From positions 1 to 31,139 of IMG/VR virus record IMGVR_UViG_3300044970_000564: DNA of 31,139 bases; one strand, 5' to 3'. How positions within the stretch are numbered: position 1 is the stretch's first letter; every line of letters begins with the position of its first letter. The position numbers and the translations under genes were made by a program. Under the pieces are notes generated by a model, which was not told the origin of the DNA, did no database searches, and was given only the letters and a program-made list of their open reading frames with translations. Below are positions 11,865 to 19,819 of this stretch, piece by piece. This stretch comes from a virus.

Positions 11865-14260
11865 TTTTCAGTCCTCCTAGAACCGCCTGAGTTTGCACCA
11901 GTACTTGAACCACTTGCTGGGGCTGCGGGTGCAGAACCACTTGCTGCAAGGCCAACAGCGTTTAGTGCTGCACCTGTTGCAACAACTGTTGCTATAACCA
12001 TATCTTTTGCTTCTTCTCTTTCTTCTTCTGTCATATCTGCACCAATACTTCCAAATGCTGCTAAGGCTGCTCCTGGATCAGTAAATACCGCCTCTAATAG
12101 CGCTCCTGGATCTTGAACTAATTCAACATTTGCAGCAACCTCTGCAGTAATGACAAGGGCATTTCCATTTTCATCTGTGCGAAGTTCTACTGGGGTTGTT
12201 GGTGGAAGATCTGCAAATGAAACACCAGATGCCTGTACTTCTGCTGCTGAGATAGATTGTCCTGGTTGAAGGTTTGCTACAAGTGCTTCTACTACTACCG
12301 CTTTTTCTTCAGTAGATAATTCTTTCCCAGCCTGGGCTTCTTCTGCTAACTTATCTAATCTTTCTTGTTCTGCTTTAGCCTTGTCAGCCTCAGCCTTTGC
12401 CTCTTGCTCTGCCTTTAACTTAGCATCTGCTTCTGCCTTAGCCTTTGCTTCTTGCTCCGCTTTTTCTTCCGCTAACTTCTTGGCTTCTTCCTCAGCCTTA
12501 ATCTTTGCCTCTAACTCAGCCTTTACTTTGGCTTCTTCTTCTGCCTTTGCCTTTGCTTCCGCTTCTAGTCTATCTGCTTCAGCCTTTTCTGCTTCTGCCT
12601 TGGCTTTTGCGGCTGCTTCTTCTGCAGCAATTCTTTCTTCTTCTGCTTTCTTTGCAGCCTCTTCTGCTGCTATACGCTCTGCTTCAGCCTTTGCTGCTGC
12701 TTCTGCAGCGGCTTTTGCTTCTGCCTCTGCTTTAACTCTTGCTTCTTCTGCTGCCTTGGCTTCTGCCTCAGCCTTTGCTCGTGCTGCTTCTGCTGCAATC
12801 CTAGACTGCTCTGCTTCATATGCTTGCTGTGCAGCAACTCGTGCAGCCTCTGCAGCAATTCTTGCTTGCTCTGCTTCATAAGCCTGTTGTGCAGCAATGC
12901 GAGCATTTTCTGCTTCTATGGCTGCTAATCTTGCAATCTCTGCTAACCTTGCTTCTTCTGCAACTCTTACTCTTTCTGCTTCTTCTTCTGCTAAGGTAGT
13001 GCTAACCAATATTCTTGCTTCGTCTATACTTGTATTCATTTCTGATATAGCAACACCTACTGCTAAAAGCGCAGACTCTAAATTATCTTCTGCCTGCTCT
13101 AGATCTATTTGTGCTTGTTCAAGTTCATCTTGTGATGATTCTAAATCATTTTGTAATATAGTTAAAGCCTGCTGTGCAGTGGCAAGTTCTGTTTCTGCAA
13201 TATCAACTTCTTCTTGTTTTGCTTCTACTGCTTCTTGATCATATCCAGTAGTCGTTGGTGTTAATTCTGTTAAAATATTATCTTGTCTTATTCCAGTTCT
13301 TGGACCACCATAAACATCAGTATTGCCAGACATGGTTCCAGTTCCAGTCCATAGACCAGTTTCTGGATTAACAGTCATGTCCCACGTAATATATGTAAGT
13401 GGTCCATTTGAATCGCCAAATCTATGTAAAACCCAATCAACCTTTAGGGTCGTATCTGTAGTTGTAACTACAATAGATGCACCTGTGCCAGCACTCATAT
13501 AATCTGATTGAAAAACATATATTCCATCTTGAGTTGCATTTGGCCATCCCCAGTATGTATAGTCTGCTCCACCAAATGAAATAATAGCCTTAGAACTTAC
13601 ATATACCTGGCTATTTGTTCCTTGTCCATTAAATAAAGTGTCTCCTAATTTAATATCAAATGGCACCTGTATCTGAGTAGAGGCATCCCACATAGGTTGC
13701 AGGGTAACAGATGTTGCTGTAGATGAGTCTGATATAGGGGCAACATATCCTGGAGTTGTATAATTTATTGTGGGATTTCCAGCACTTTCAAGGGTATCTA
13801 GTTCAGACTGCTTTACTGTAAGAACTCCCTGATCAATAGATACTGTTACAGTCTGTGAGTCTACTGCTATTTGTAAAATCTGTACACTTTCTTCAGCCTC
13901 AGCAACCAAAACAGTAGCAGAATCAACTTGAGCCACAGCCGCAGTAGCACTATCTACTACTGTCTGAGCCTGTAATATTGAGTCCTGAGCCTGTGTGATA
14001 GTGGCTGTAATGGTCTCTGTAGGGCTTGTAATGGCTGTTGCTTGGGTTTCTATGACTGCCGTGGCAGTTTCAGCCTGAGTTATTGCAGTCTGTGCTGCCT
14101 CAATAACGGCTGTTGCGCTTTCAATTGTTATTATTGATCCTGCAGAAATAATTGCTGTTGATGTTTCTGATGTTGAAACTTGTACTGTCACTTCTTCATT
14201 TGCACCAGCATGGTCAAATGGGGCTATGATAAGCCACAAAACCACTAATAGTCCCACCAA
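11858..14260 (-). CDS. Large secreted or virion beta-domain plus coiled-coil protein
   Basis: The 800-aa product, with no cysteines, is built as follows: hydrophobic signal or anchor (1-20); Thr/Ala/Gln-rich helical region (45-160); beta-sandwich with aromatic core (165-335; VSSKAIISFGGADYTYWGW, WVLHRFGDSNGPLTYITWDM); helical stalk (340-400); very long Ala/Glu/Lys TolA-like coiled coil (422-645); small folded domain (646-735); helical, hydrophobic stretch (752-774); Ser/Gly tail ending RRTEKW. It is probably surface-exposed or virion-associated. The start is unclear: TTG at 14260 is the first standard start, but codons back to an ATT at 14287 add KSFLLKSGLVG, a better basic signal-peptide front. 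Confidence 0.78.
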   Translation of the reverse strand: MVGLLVVLWLIIAPFDHAGANEEVTVQVSTSETSTAIISAGSIITIESATAVIEAAQTAITQAETATAVIETQATAITSPTETITATITQAQDSILQAQTVVDSATAAVAQVDSATVLVAEAEESVQILQIAVDSQTVTVSIDQGVLTVKQSELDTLESAGNPTINYTTPGYVAPISDSSTATSVTLQPMWDASTQIQVPFDIKLGDTLFNGQGTNSQVYVSSKAIISFGGADYTYWGWPNATQDGIYVFQSDYMSAGTGASIVVTTTDTTLKVDWVLHRFGDSNGPLTYITWDMTVNPETGLWTGTGTMSGNTDVYGGPRTGIRQDNILTELTPTTTGYDQEAVEAKQEEVDIAETELATAQQALTILQNDLESSQDELEQAQIDLEQAEDNLESALLAVGVAISEMNTSIDEARILVSTTLAEEEAERVRVAEEARLAEIARLAAIEAENARIAAQQAYEAEQARIAAEAARVAAQQAYEAEQSRIAAEAARAKAEAEAKAAEEARVKAEAEAKAAAEAAAKAEAERIAAEEAAKKAEEERIAAEEAAAKAKAEAEKAEADRLEAEAKAKAEEEAKVKAELEAKIKAEEEAKKLAEEKAEQEAKAKAEADAKLKAEQEAKAEADKAKAEQERLDKLAEEAQAGKELSTEEKAVVVEALVANLQPGQSISAAEVQASGVSFADLPPTTPVELRTDENGNALVITAEVAANVELVQDPGALLEAVFTDPGAALAAFGSIGADMTEEEREEAKDMVIATVVATGAALNAVGLAASGSAPAAPASGSSTGANSGGSRRTEKW
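12776..12895 (-). repeat. Tandem 60-bp repeat inside the coiled coil
   Basis: Two adjacent 20-residue units, AAQQAYEAEQARIAAEAARV and AAQQAYEAEQSRIAAEAARA, differ at two positions. They sit in a longer stretch (about 12326-12997) of degenerate Ala/Glu/Lys repeats. Repeat slippage here could change stalk length. Confidence 0.7.
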
Positions 14261-14324
14261 ACCACTCTTTAGTAGGAAAGATTTAATGTTGGGTCACACC
14301 CTTTCCAAGATGTTTGATAACCCT

Positions 14325-14333
14325 ATTATATCA
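14325..14333 (-). promoter_or_regulatory. Extended -10 promoter of the 800-aa gene
   Basis: TGATATAAT on the - strand is a consensus -10 with TG extension, directly downstream of a terminator. It lies 40-70 bases before the possible starts of the 800-aa gene. Confidence 0.6.
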
Positions 14334-14345
14334 TTTTTTAGGTAC

Positions 14346-14376
14346 AAAAAAGAGGGCTAGCACTTGGCTAACCCCC
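14346..14376 (-). terminator. Rho-independent terminator of the S-layer-like gene
   Basis: On the - strand GGGGGTTAGC pairs with GCTAGCCCTC (near-perfect 10-bp stem with one mismatch and a G-U, 5-base loop) and is followed by TTTTTT. It starts 18 bases after the stop of the 568-aa gene. Confidence 0.85.
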
Positions 14377-14393
14377 TTAATTGTTGGACTATA

Positions 14394-16100
14394 TTATGCC
14401 TTGACCTTCTTAGCAATCTTTGCAACTGCTGCTGCAAGTGATTTAATTTGTGCTTGAAGTCCAGCAATCAACTTGGTTACAGACTCTGAAAGAACTGCAA
14501 CTGCATCTGTTGCTGCTTGTGCTGCTGCTGTGGCAGCATCTGCTGCTTTTGCTGCATCAAGTGCTGCAGTTGTTGCTGCATTAGAAGCATCTAAAGCCTC
14601 TTTTGCTGCATCTGTTGCTGCCTTCTGTGCAGAATCTTCAACAAGTGCCTCTGCAGAAACTACAACCTGACCTGCTACTGGAAGAGATGATCCACCAGTT
14701 GCTGTAATCTTAATTGTATTTTGTACAAGTGGCATAAAGACCTTGTAGGTCTTAACTGTTGCTGTATCTGTTGTAACAGAAGTCGCTGTTAGTACATCAG
14801 ATGCTGATCCAAATGCGTAGTTAGAAACAATTCCACCTGTAGCAAATAGATTAGCGTGTGTCTTACCAGATACTGGAAGGCCTGCTGCATCTAGAACCTG
14901 AACTGTAACAATTGCTGCTTCTCCTGGAAGGTACTTAGCCTTATCAAATGACAACTTAACTGTTGCTGCAGTTCCTTCTACACGAGCAGCAACTGGAGCA
15001 GATGATACTGTACCTGACTTAACAGTTACAGCGACTCCACCTGTCTTTACTCCTGTAAGAGTAAATACTGCTTCACCATTTACGATTGATGCTGCAGTTC
15101 CTGAATCGGATACCACTGAAACATCGCTTGAGAAAGCGTTAAGTGTGCCTGCTCCAACTGTTACACCAGAAGCATCGTATGCTACTGCCTTAATTGTTGA
15201 AGTGTTTGCTCCAGTAGCGATAACAGGCTTGACTGCTGTTGCTACGATAGATGCGATATCTCCGTAGAATGTTACCTTCTCAGTTGCAAGAACTGCACCT
15301 GTAAGTGTTGTAAGAGTAATTGTTGATACTCCTGCTGTACCGTCAGCAAATACACCAATGTGATTTCCTGCTGGGATGACTAGAGAACGACCAACAGAGG
15401 TCATTGTTGTGGCATTTGTGCCAAAACCAATCATACCTGTTCCTGATACTGTTGCAAGAATTGACTCAGTTGCTGCTCCGCCTGCTGCATTCTTAGGTGT
15501 AACAACAATTACTGCTGCTGCATCTGTAGAAGTAGCCTTTGGTGCGTATACTGTAGCGTCTGCGGTTGCAGTTGTAACTTCGCCTGCATTAAGGATTGAG
15601 GTTGTTGTTGCTGCAGAAGGTGTAACATCTGCTGCTTTAACTGTTACTGTCCATGCAACGGATGGACCTGTTGCTGGGCGGGTTGTAAGAATTCTTGCTT
15701 CATAGGTACCCGCAACTGTTGGTGCAACCAATGAAACTGTGAACTTTGCAGTCACAAATCCTGGTGTTCCAACTGTTGAATTAATATCTGCTGAAAGGTT
15801 TCCTGCTGCAATTGTAACTACAGAGGTTGTTGTTTCAAGCAATGAGAGCGTTGCGCTCTTTGATGAGCCTACTGGCTGTGCAAAAATAGCAGATAGCACG
15901 GTTGCCGTGTCTGCTGCTGTTTCTGAAATAAATGATAATGTGACCACTGCTGTAGCAGTCTCACCAGCAACGATTGAATCTGTAGCAGAATCAATTGTTA
16001 GTGTTGGCTGAATTACAGCAGCACTTGTCGGAAGTGCTGACATAACGCCGAAGGACATTGCTGCAGCGAGTCCTAGGGCAATTTTCTTAAATGAATTCAT
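14394..16100 (-). CDS. Secreted S-layer-like surface protein
   Basis: The 568-aa product has a classic Sec signal peptide (MNSFKKIALGLAAAMSFGVM, cleavage after about residue 28). It then has about 450 residues of Thr/Val/Ala-rich beta repeats that look like several Ig-like domains (ATVKLSFDKAKYLPGEAAIV opens a clear one near 390). The C-terminal 80-90 residues are Ala-rich and helical, ending LQAQIKSLAAAVAKIAKKVKA. It has no cysteine and one Trp. Signal, beta repeats and the basic helical end resemble abundant surface proteins of low-GC freshwater actinobacteria, so it may be captured from the host. The gene looks richer in GC than its neighbours. A strong AAGGAG site before it and a strong terminator after it suggest high, independent expression. 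A virion role is also possible. Confidence 0.75.
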   Translation of the reverse strand: MNSFKKIALGLAAAMSFGVMSALPTSAAVIQPTLTIDSATDSIVAGETATAVVTLSFISETAADTATVLSAIFAQPVGSSKSATLSLLETTTSVVTIAAGNLSADINSTVGTPGFVTAKFTVSLVAPTVAGTYEARILTTRPATGPSVAWTVTVKAADVTPSAATTTSILNAGEVTTATADATVYAPKATSTDAAAVIVVTPKNAAGGAATESILATVSGTGMIGFGTNATTMTSVGRSLVIPAGNHIGVFADGTAGVSTITLTTLTGAVLATEKVTFYGDIASIVATAVKPVIATGANTSTIKAVAYDASGVTVGAGTLNAFSSDVSVVSDSGTAASIVNGEAVFTLTGVKTGGVAVTVKSGTVSSAPVAARVEGTAATVKLSFDKAKYLPGEAAIVTVQVLDAAGLPVSGKTHANLFATGGIVSNYAFGSASDVLTATSVTTDTATVKTYKVFMPLVQNTIKITATGGSSLPVAGQVVVSAEALVEDSAQKAATDAAKEALDASNAATTAALDAAKAADAATAAAQAATDAVAVLSESVTKLIAGLQAQIKSLAAAVAKIAKKVKA

Positions 16101-16122
16101 CTTTCTCCTTGTTTGTTTTATT

Positions 16123-16138
16123 CCAGCCTTGAGGCTAG
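16123..16138 (-). other. Leader hairpin before the S-layer-like gene
   Basis: CTAGCC and GGCTGG form a 6-bp stem with a TCAA loop (one U-G pair), just after the terL stop and before the ribosome site of the 568-aa gene. No U tract follows, so it more likely stabilises or marks the 5' end of the message than terminates transcription. Confidence 0.35.
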
Positions 16139-16143
16139 AGATT

Positions 16144-17919
16144 TTATATTAAGTTGAACTTGTCTAAGAAATCACGAACATCGTCCGTCATTTGCTTAGG
16201 CTCTAATTCTACCATAGATCTACGTTTCTCTGCAAGTTGAGCAGAAGAAGAAGACCAAGTGTGTACTTCAATAACTGTATTAGCAGTCTTTGGGGTATGT
16301 GATATAGCCCCAAATACTGATCCAGCCAATGCATCTGCCAAGTCTTTAGACTTCTTTCTAGGGTGATCTACACGATTACCCTTCATAATCTTTAACTCAG
16401 ACATTTCTTCTAGCAAGATTGGAATCATAGGAATTGCTACACGCTCTTCGTATATCATCATTGCTAAATCTTCATAGTGTTTCTTCGCAACAGAAACTGT
16501 TTCAGTTCTTATTCCTACCGCCTGCAATTCATTTTGAATATCAAACGACTGCCAACGGTCAAAAGAAACCATGCCAATGTTAAATCCTTCTCTGCGAAGG
16601 TTGATAATCCAATTTTTAACATCAGACAAGTTAACTGGTCCTTCTGCTCTTGGTTCCCACCAAGCAACAGCATCTACCACAACCATTGGGGCTACCTGTT
16701 CATAGTCCTTGATTACCTGAATATTTACCCATTTATCTACGTGAGAAATTGCAACTGCACACTTATCGTGCTTTTGTGCAAGGTCAGCATGAATATAATA
16801 AACCTTGTCTGGGTCTGGTTTAAAGGATTCGTCAAACCTTCTAAACTGATCTAATGGATTACGAAGTGTCATAACCTTTTCTAGTTTGGTTCTGTCTTTA
16901 AAGAAAGCATCAGAAGCATAGGTGGGCATACATGCAAAACGCATCATGGCATCTGCAAGGTCTGTGTAAAATGCAATCTTAAAGTCATCAATTTGGCGGG
17001 TAGGATTTACTTCCCAGGTTGGTCGTTTAAATGCCAACACTCTTGGAATTTTATAAGAAAGTATTGTGTCTTCATCCCAAGAAATTTCAAACCTATTTCC
17101 TGGATCCTCATGTGGCAAATCTGGATTCATAATAAAGGTGTGCTTACGCTCTACAGTTTCTTTTTCAGCAATTACTGATTCATACTTTTGTGAAATAAAG
17201 TCACCCTGATAACGGGGGAATGAAAGCAAAACAACCTTGCCAAGATCAGGAAAACGAGAATCTACAGTACCACGAAATGCTTTATAGATATTTTCAGCAG
17301 TCTTTCCCTGTTCATTACCTGTTCCAACCTCTGATGCAAAACCAGAAATTTCATCAAGCACTGCCATGAATAGGTTCAAACCCTCATGTGATTCACGCTC
17401 TGAGTGACCAGAGTAAACAGTTACAGATTTGTCAAAATCAATTGAGTCTGCCTTGGCATTAAACTTTCCAGCAAACCAAGGGGATCTTTCAATCTTTGAT
17501 TTAAAACCTTTAAAGAAAACATTCTTAGCCTGCTGTGCGTTAATAGCAACGTTGATAATATCAATGGCATCTCCTGCAGGCTTTCCATAATAGATAGCAG
17601 GGTCCTTAAGGCATAGAAGTTTATATACTGTATAGGCACAGGCTACAGTTGATACGAAGTCTTTTCCAGATCCCTTGCCAAGTTGGAGAATGATTTCATT
17701 CTTTGTGTATTTATTAAAGTATGCTTCTCCATCATCCCCCATAATATCTATAAGATCTTCTTTACGATAGATCTGACTCATTGCCTCTACTATTTGATAC
17801 TGAATATCCGAAAGTGGTGGTTGACCAAGATAGTCTGGAGACTCAACAAATGTCTTTGCGTCTACAGGCTTTTCTATAAAATGATTCTCTTTTAGTACTT
17901 CAAGAAAATCATTGAACAT
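16144..17919 (-). CDS. terL: Terminase large subunit
   Basis: This is the packaging motor, about 591 aa. Counting from the ATG at 17919, the ATPase Walker A is GKGSGKD (81-87) and Walker B is FMAVLDEI (D189/E190). The RNase H-like nuclease Asps are in YYIHADLAQKHD (D379), GMVSFDRWQS (D454) and KKSKDLADALAG (D526/D529). It pumps DNA into the prohead and cuts genome ends. A TTG at 17928 is in frame but the ATG is preferred; its 11-bp overlap with the terS-like gene equals that of the previous gene pair. No portal or capsid gene follows, which is unusual. Confidence 0.93.
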   Translation of the reverse strand: MFNDFLEVLKENHFIEKPVDAKTFVESPDYLGQPPLSDIQYQIVEAMSQIYRKEDLIDIMGDDGEAYFNKYTKNEIILQLGKGSGKDFVSTVACAYTVYKLLCLKDPAIYYGKPAGDAIDIINVAINAQQAKNVFFKGFKSKIERSPWFAGKFNAKADSIDFDKSVTVYSGHSERESHEGLNLFMAVLDEISGFASEVGTGNEQGKTAENIYKAFRGTVDSRFPDLGKVVLLSFPRYQGDFISQKYESVIAEKETVERKHTFIMNPDLPHEDPGNRFEISWDEDTILSYKIPRVLAFKRPTWEVNPTRQIDDFKIAFYTDLADAMMRFACMPTYASDAFFKDRTKLEKVMTLRNPLDQFRRFDESFKPDPDKVYYIHADLAQKHDKCAVAISHVDKWVNIQVIKDYEQVAPMVVVDAVAWWEPRAEGPVNLSDVKNWIINLRREGFNIGMVSFDRWQSFDIQNELQAVGIRTETVSVAKKHYEDLAMMIYEERVAIPMIPILLEEMSELKIMKGNRVDHPRKKSKDLADALAGSVFGAISHTPKTANTVIEVHTWSSSSAQLAEKRRSMVELEPKQMTDDVRDFLDKFNLI

Positions 17920-18445
17920 CGTGGACAACTGTAATCACTTCTCCCTCTTTTGCAATCGCAGAAAGTCTTTGCATGATAATATCACGAACCTCTGGATGTT
18001 CTGATGCAATATCTCTAAGGATTCCAACAAGAACTTCTTGACGACGCTCAATCTCAACCATTTCTTCAGCAAGTTCTTTGTTCTCAAGAAGGCCAGCCTT
18101 TTGCAGCATATCAATTCTTTTTGACTCAATATCCATTACTAGTTTAATAGCAGCAGTCTTTGCACTAAGATTATTAGTCATAGATGCTTCGTCAATAACT
18201 TCATATGACTTAGAGATAAGTTTAGTATAGTGTGTATCTGCTCCAACAAGGGCTTCTTTAGCACGAGCACGGATTGCAGAGTTGTCAGATGCCATAGCCT
18301 TCCACTCATTAATTAAAGTAACAACACGGGTGCGTGGAATATCTAACTCTTTAGAAATTACTGTTGGGTCATTACCTTTTAAGTATTCACTGACAACAGT
18401 GTTTACCTGATCAAGGTGCTTAACTAAATCTTCTTCAGTTGACAT
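17909..18445 (-). CDS. Putative terminase small subunit (HTH)
   Basis: The 178-aa product has an N-terminal helix-turn-helix at about 15-48 (NDPTVISKELDIPRTRVVTLINEW), then a long helical region (60-170, MDIESKRIDMLQKAG...EEMVEIERRQEVLVGIL) that could form the oligomerisation barrel. The end is strand-like (EVITVVHDV). Position directly before terL with an 11-bp overlap, the HTH and the length all fit a small terminase that recognises the packaging site. The sequence family itself is not certain. Confidence 0.75.
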   Translation of the reverse strand: MSTEEDLVKHLDQVNTVVSEYLKGNDPTVISKELDIPRTRVVTLINEWKAMASDNSAIRARAKEALVGADTHYTKLISKSYEVIDEASMTNNLSAKTAAIKLVMDIESKRIDMLQKAGLLENKELAEEMVEIERRQEVLVGILRDIASEHPEVRDIIMQRLSAIAKEGEVITVVHDVQ

Positions 18446-18677
18446 ATTTGCCTTCTAGCCTATTGATCTCATCCTTGATATAAAAGATTGCTTTCTCAAG
18501 GTCTTGAATAGTTTTAGATTCATCCTTAAGTCCTGCTCTCCAGAGATACTTGAATGCGTTGCCAATATTAAAATTACGATGGCGAGTTATTTGTATGCAC
18601 TCAACACCAGAAGGATCAGTGGTGTAGTGACGTGGATGGTTTACCTGATCAACTGTAATATTTAAGTTATCACTCAT
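18435..18677 (-). CDS. DUF3310 protein
   Basis: The product is about 80 aa. The pattern VNHPRHYT..GVECIQI...NIGNAFKYLWRAGLKD..KTIQDLEKAIFYIKDEI is that of DUF3310, common in phages and sometimes annotated as a nucleotide-kinase-linked domain. The exact function is unknown. In-frame starts exist at 18686 and 18683, but the ATG at 18677 overlaps the preceding stop (ATGAGTGA) and has GAGGG eight bases before it. Confidence 0.82.
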   Translation of the reverse strand: MSDNLNITVDQVNHPRHYTTDPSGVECIQITRHRNFNIGNAFKYLWRAGLKDESKTIQDLEKAIFYIKDEINRLEGKYVN

Positions 18678-18795
18678 TCTCATCACCCTCTATATCAAAT
18701 GCGTCTGGCAAACCTCTTAGTGTGTATAGAGCATAAGAAACTCCTACCGCTCCTACAATAGTTAAAATAGCAAGTGCTTTTTGAAATTTATTCAT
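18670..18795 (-). CDS. 41-aa single-pass membrane protein
   Basis: The gene encodes 41 aa: a basic start MNKFQK, one membrane helix (ALAILTIVGAVGVSYALYTL) and an acidic end (GLPDAFDIEGDENE). It starts in the stop of the 51-aa HTH gene (ATGA) and shares 8 bp with the DUF3310 start. The orientation is probably N-in. Function is unknown; the GLPDAFD tail is, as I recall, frequent in actinophage miniproteins. Confidence 0.65.
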   Translation of the reverse strand: MNKFQKALAILTIVGAVGVSYALYTLRGLPDAFDIEGDENE

Positions 18796-18947
18796 CGTCT
18801 TGACTTCCTTAGTCCAAATTTAGCAAGGTAAACGTAGATTGTTTCTACGCTTGAACCGCATTCTTTAGCAATCTCTTCTGGAGACTTTTTATCCATAAGA
18901 TACCTCTTACGTAGCCAAACTTCGCTTGTATATAGTTTACCAGCCAT
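18792..18947 (-). CDS. 51-aa helix-turn-helix DNA-binding protein
   Basis: The gene encodes 51 aa, with WLRKRYLMDKKSPEEIAKEC and SSVETIYVYLAKFGLRK forming a clear helix-turn-helix, as in small resolvase-type and sigma-4-like regulators. It could be a small repressor or activator. A TTGACA-17-TAAACT promoter-like sequence spans the start codon, so a shorter form beginning at the Met of residue 18 (which has AAGAGG before it) is possible. It overlaps the next gene by ATGA. Confidence 0.65.
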   Translation of the reverse strand: MAGKLYTSEVWLRKRYLMDKKSPEEIAKECGSSVETIYVYLAKFGLRKSRR

Positions 18948-18951
18948 GATG

Positions 18952-19542
18952 TTATTTGTCAACCCCCATAGCCTTTGTCCAATTGCTTAGCGCCCAATGA
19001 CCAATACCGCAGGCATCAGCCACATCATTATCTGTAATACTTCTATCATATATAGTATTGATAAACTTAATAGTTCTTTCTTTTCTTAGGTTTCTTTCAT
19101 AAGTCTTATACCAAGACAATGACTTACCAGGATTTTGTGATCTAATAAATAGTTGCTCATCTTTAGATATTTTCTTATTACCAATAAAGTTTTGCCAGGT
19201 AATAGGTGATACCTTACCAACTATACTAATTCCACACATAGCAGCAGCACCAAGCAAGGCTCCTTGAACTAGAGCAAGATCAGCAGCAGTCTTAGGACTA
19301 TTCATAAAGACTGTATGCTCAATAACAATAGCATCTGCTTTCATTACCGTTTCAAAGTATGCCTTAGTCTTCTTTGCTGCATCTCCTACTTTTTCATAAA
19401 TATCTTTGCCTTCAAAATTGATTTTGCCAACCTCCTTAAGATGCTTCCCAGAAAAAACCGCAAACGCAAGGCTATTGGTGCTAGCATCAATTGCACAGAT
19501 TCTTTCTGGCTGAAGTTCTATACCCCACTTATTCTTGCTCAT
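18952..19542 (-). CDS. RuvC-like Holliday junction resolvase
   Basis: This is an RNase H-fold nuclease, about 196 aa. The acidic residues sit where RuvC has them: D19 in ICAIDASTNSLAF, E75 in AIVIEHTVF and the D173/D176 pair in TDNDVADACGIGHWA. PKTAADLALVQGALLG matches the RuvC helix after the second catalytic residue. It should cut branched DNA during recombination and before packaging. TTG at 19548 is in frame, but the ATG at 19542 fits better. It is placed between recombination genes and terminase. Confidence 0.85.
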   Translation of the reverse strand: MSKNKWGIELQPERICAIDASTNSLAFAVFSGKHLKEVGKINFEGKDIYEKVGDAAKKTKAYFETVMKADAIVIEHTVFMNSPKTAADLALVQGALLGAAAMCGISIVGKVSPITWQNFIGNKKISKDEQLFIRSQNPGKSLSWYKTYERNLRKERTIKFINTIYDRSITDNDVADACGIGHWALSNWTKAMGVDK

Positions 19543-19819
19543 ACTCAATAAAACCTTTCAATTCTTTAAGCATTTTATTTACTTCTTTTTCACTTACGTT
19601 ACAGTTAGAGCAAAAACCAGAGTCGTTGTAGATGGACAAAGAAACTCCGCATCCACCAAGACACCTTCTGTCTTTGCCAATTCTCTTTTGTCTACGTGTA
19701 ACTTGATATCTTTCAGCAATCTTTTCTCTTGTAGATTCGTCTCTACAGATATCGCTGCAATATATCTGATAACTTACTTTAGGATCAAAGTAGGTATCAC
19801 ATCTGTTACATAGTTTCAA
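19529..19819 (-). CDS. Zinc-finger protein with two Cys4 sites
   Basis: The 96-aa product has cysteine pairs C4/C7 with C21/C25 and C53/C57 with C70/C73, two four-cysteine sites linked by a basic helix (REKIAERYQVTRRQKRIGKDRR). The arrangement suits a DNA- or RNA-binding protein. Translation starts at TTG with GGAG seven bases before it, inside the last codons of the Cas4-like gene (14-bp overlap). It overlaps the RuvC-like gene by 14 bp. It may be an accessory factor for the flanking nucleases. Confidence 0.7.
   Translation of the reverse strand: MKLCNRCDTYFDPKVSYQIYCSDICRDESTREKIAERYQVTRRQKRIGKDRRCLGGCGVSLSIYNDSGFCSNCNVSEKEVNKMLKELKGFIEYEQE

Noticed and set aside
12381-12881. Ala/Ser-rich 166-aa frame on the + strand
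   Set aside because: It is the mirror of the Ala/Glu/Lys coiled-coil codons on the other strand and has no independent start signal.
12326-12997. Repetitive DNA that could suggest a CRISPR array or satellite
   Set aside because: Units vary in length and sequence, keep reading frame and encode an Ala/Glu/Lys coiled coil; there are no unique spacers.
16123-16138. Terminator for the terminase gene
   Set aside because: The stem is only 6 bp with a U-G pair and lacks a U tract, so it is listed only as a leader hairpin.
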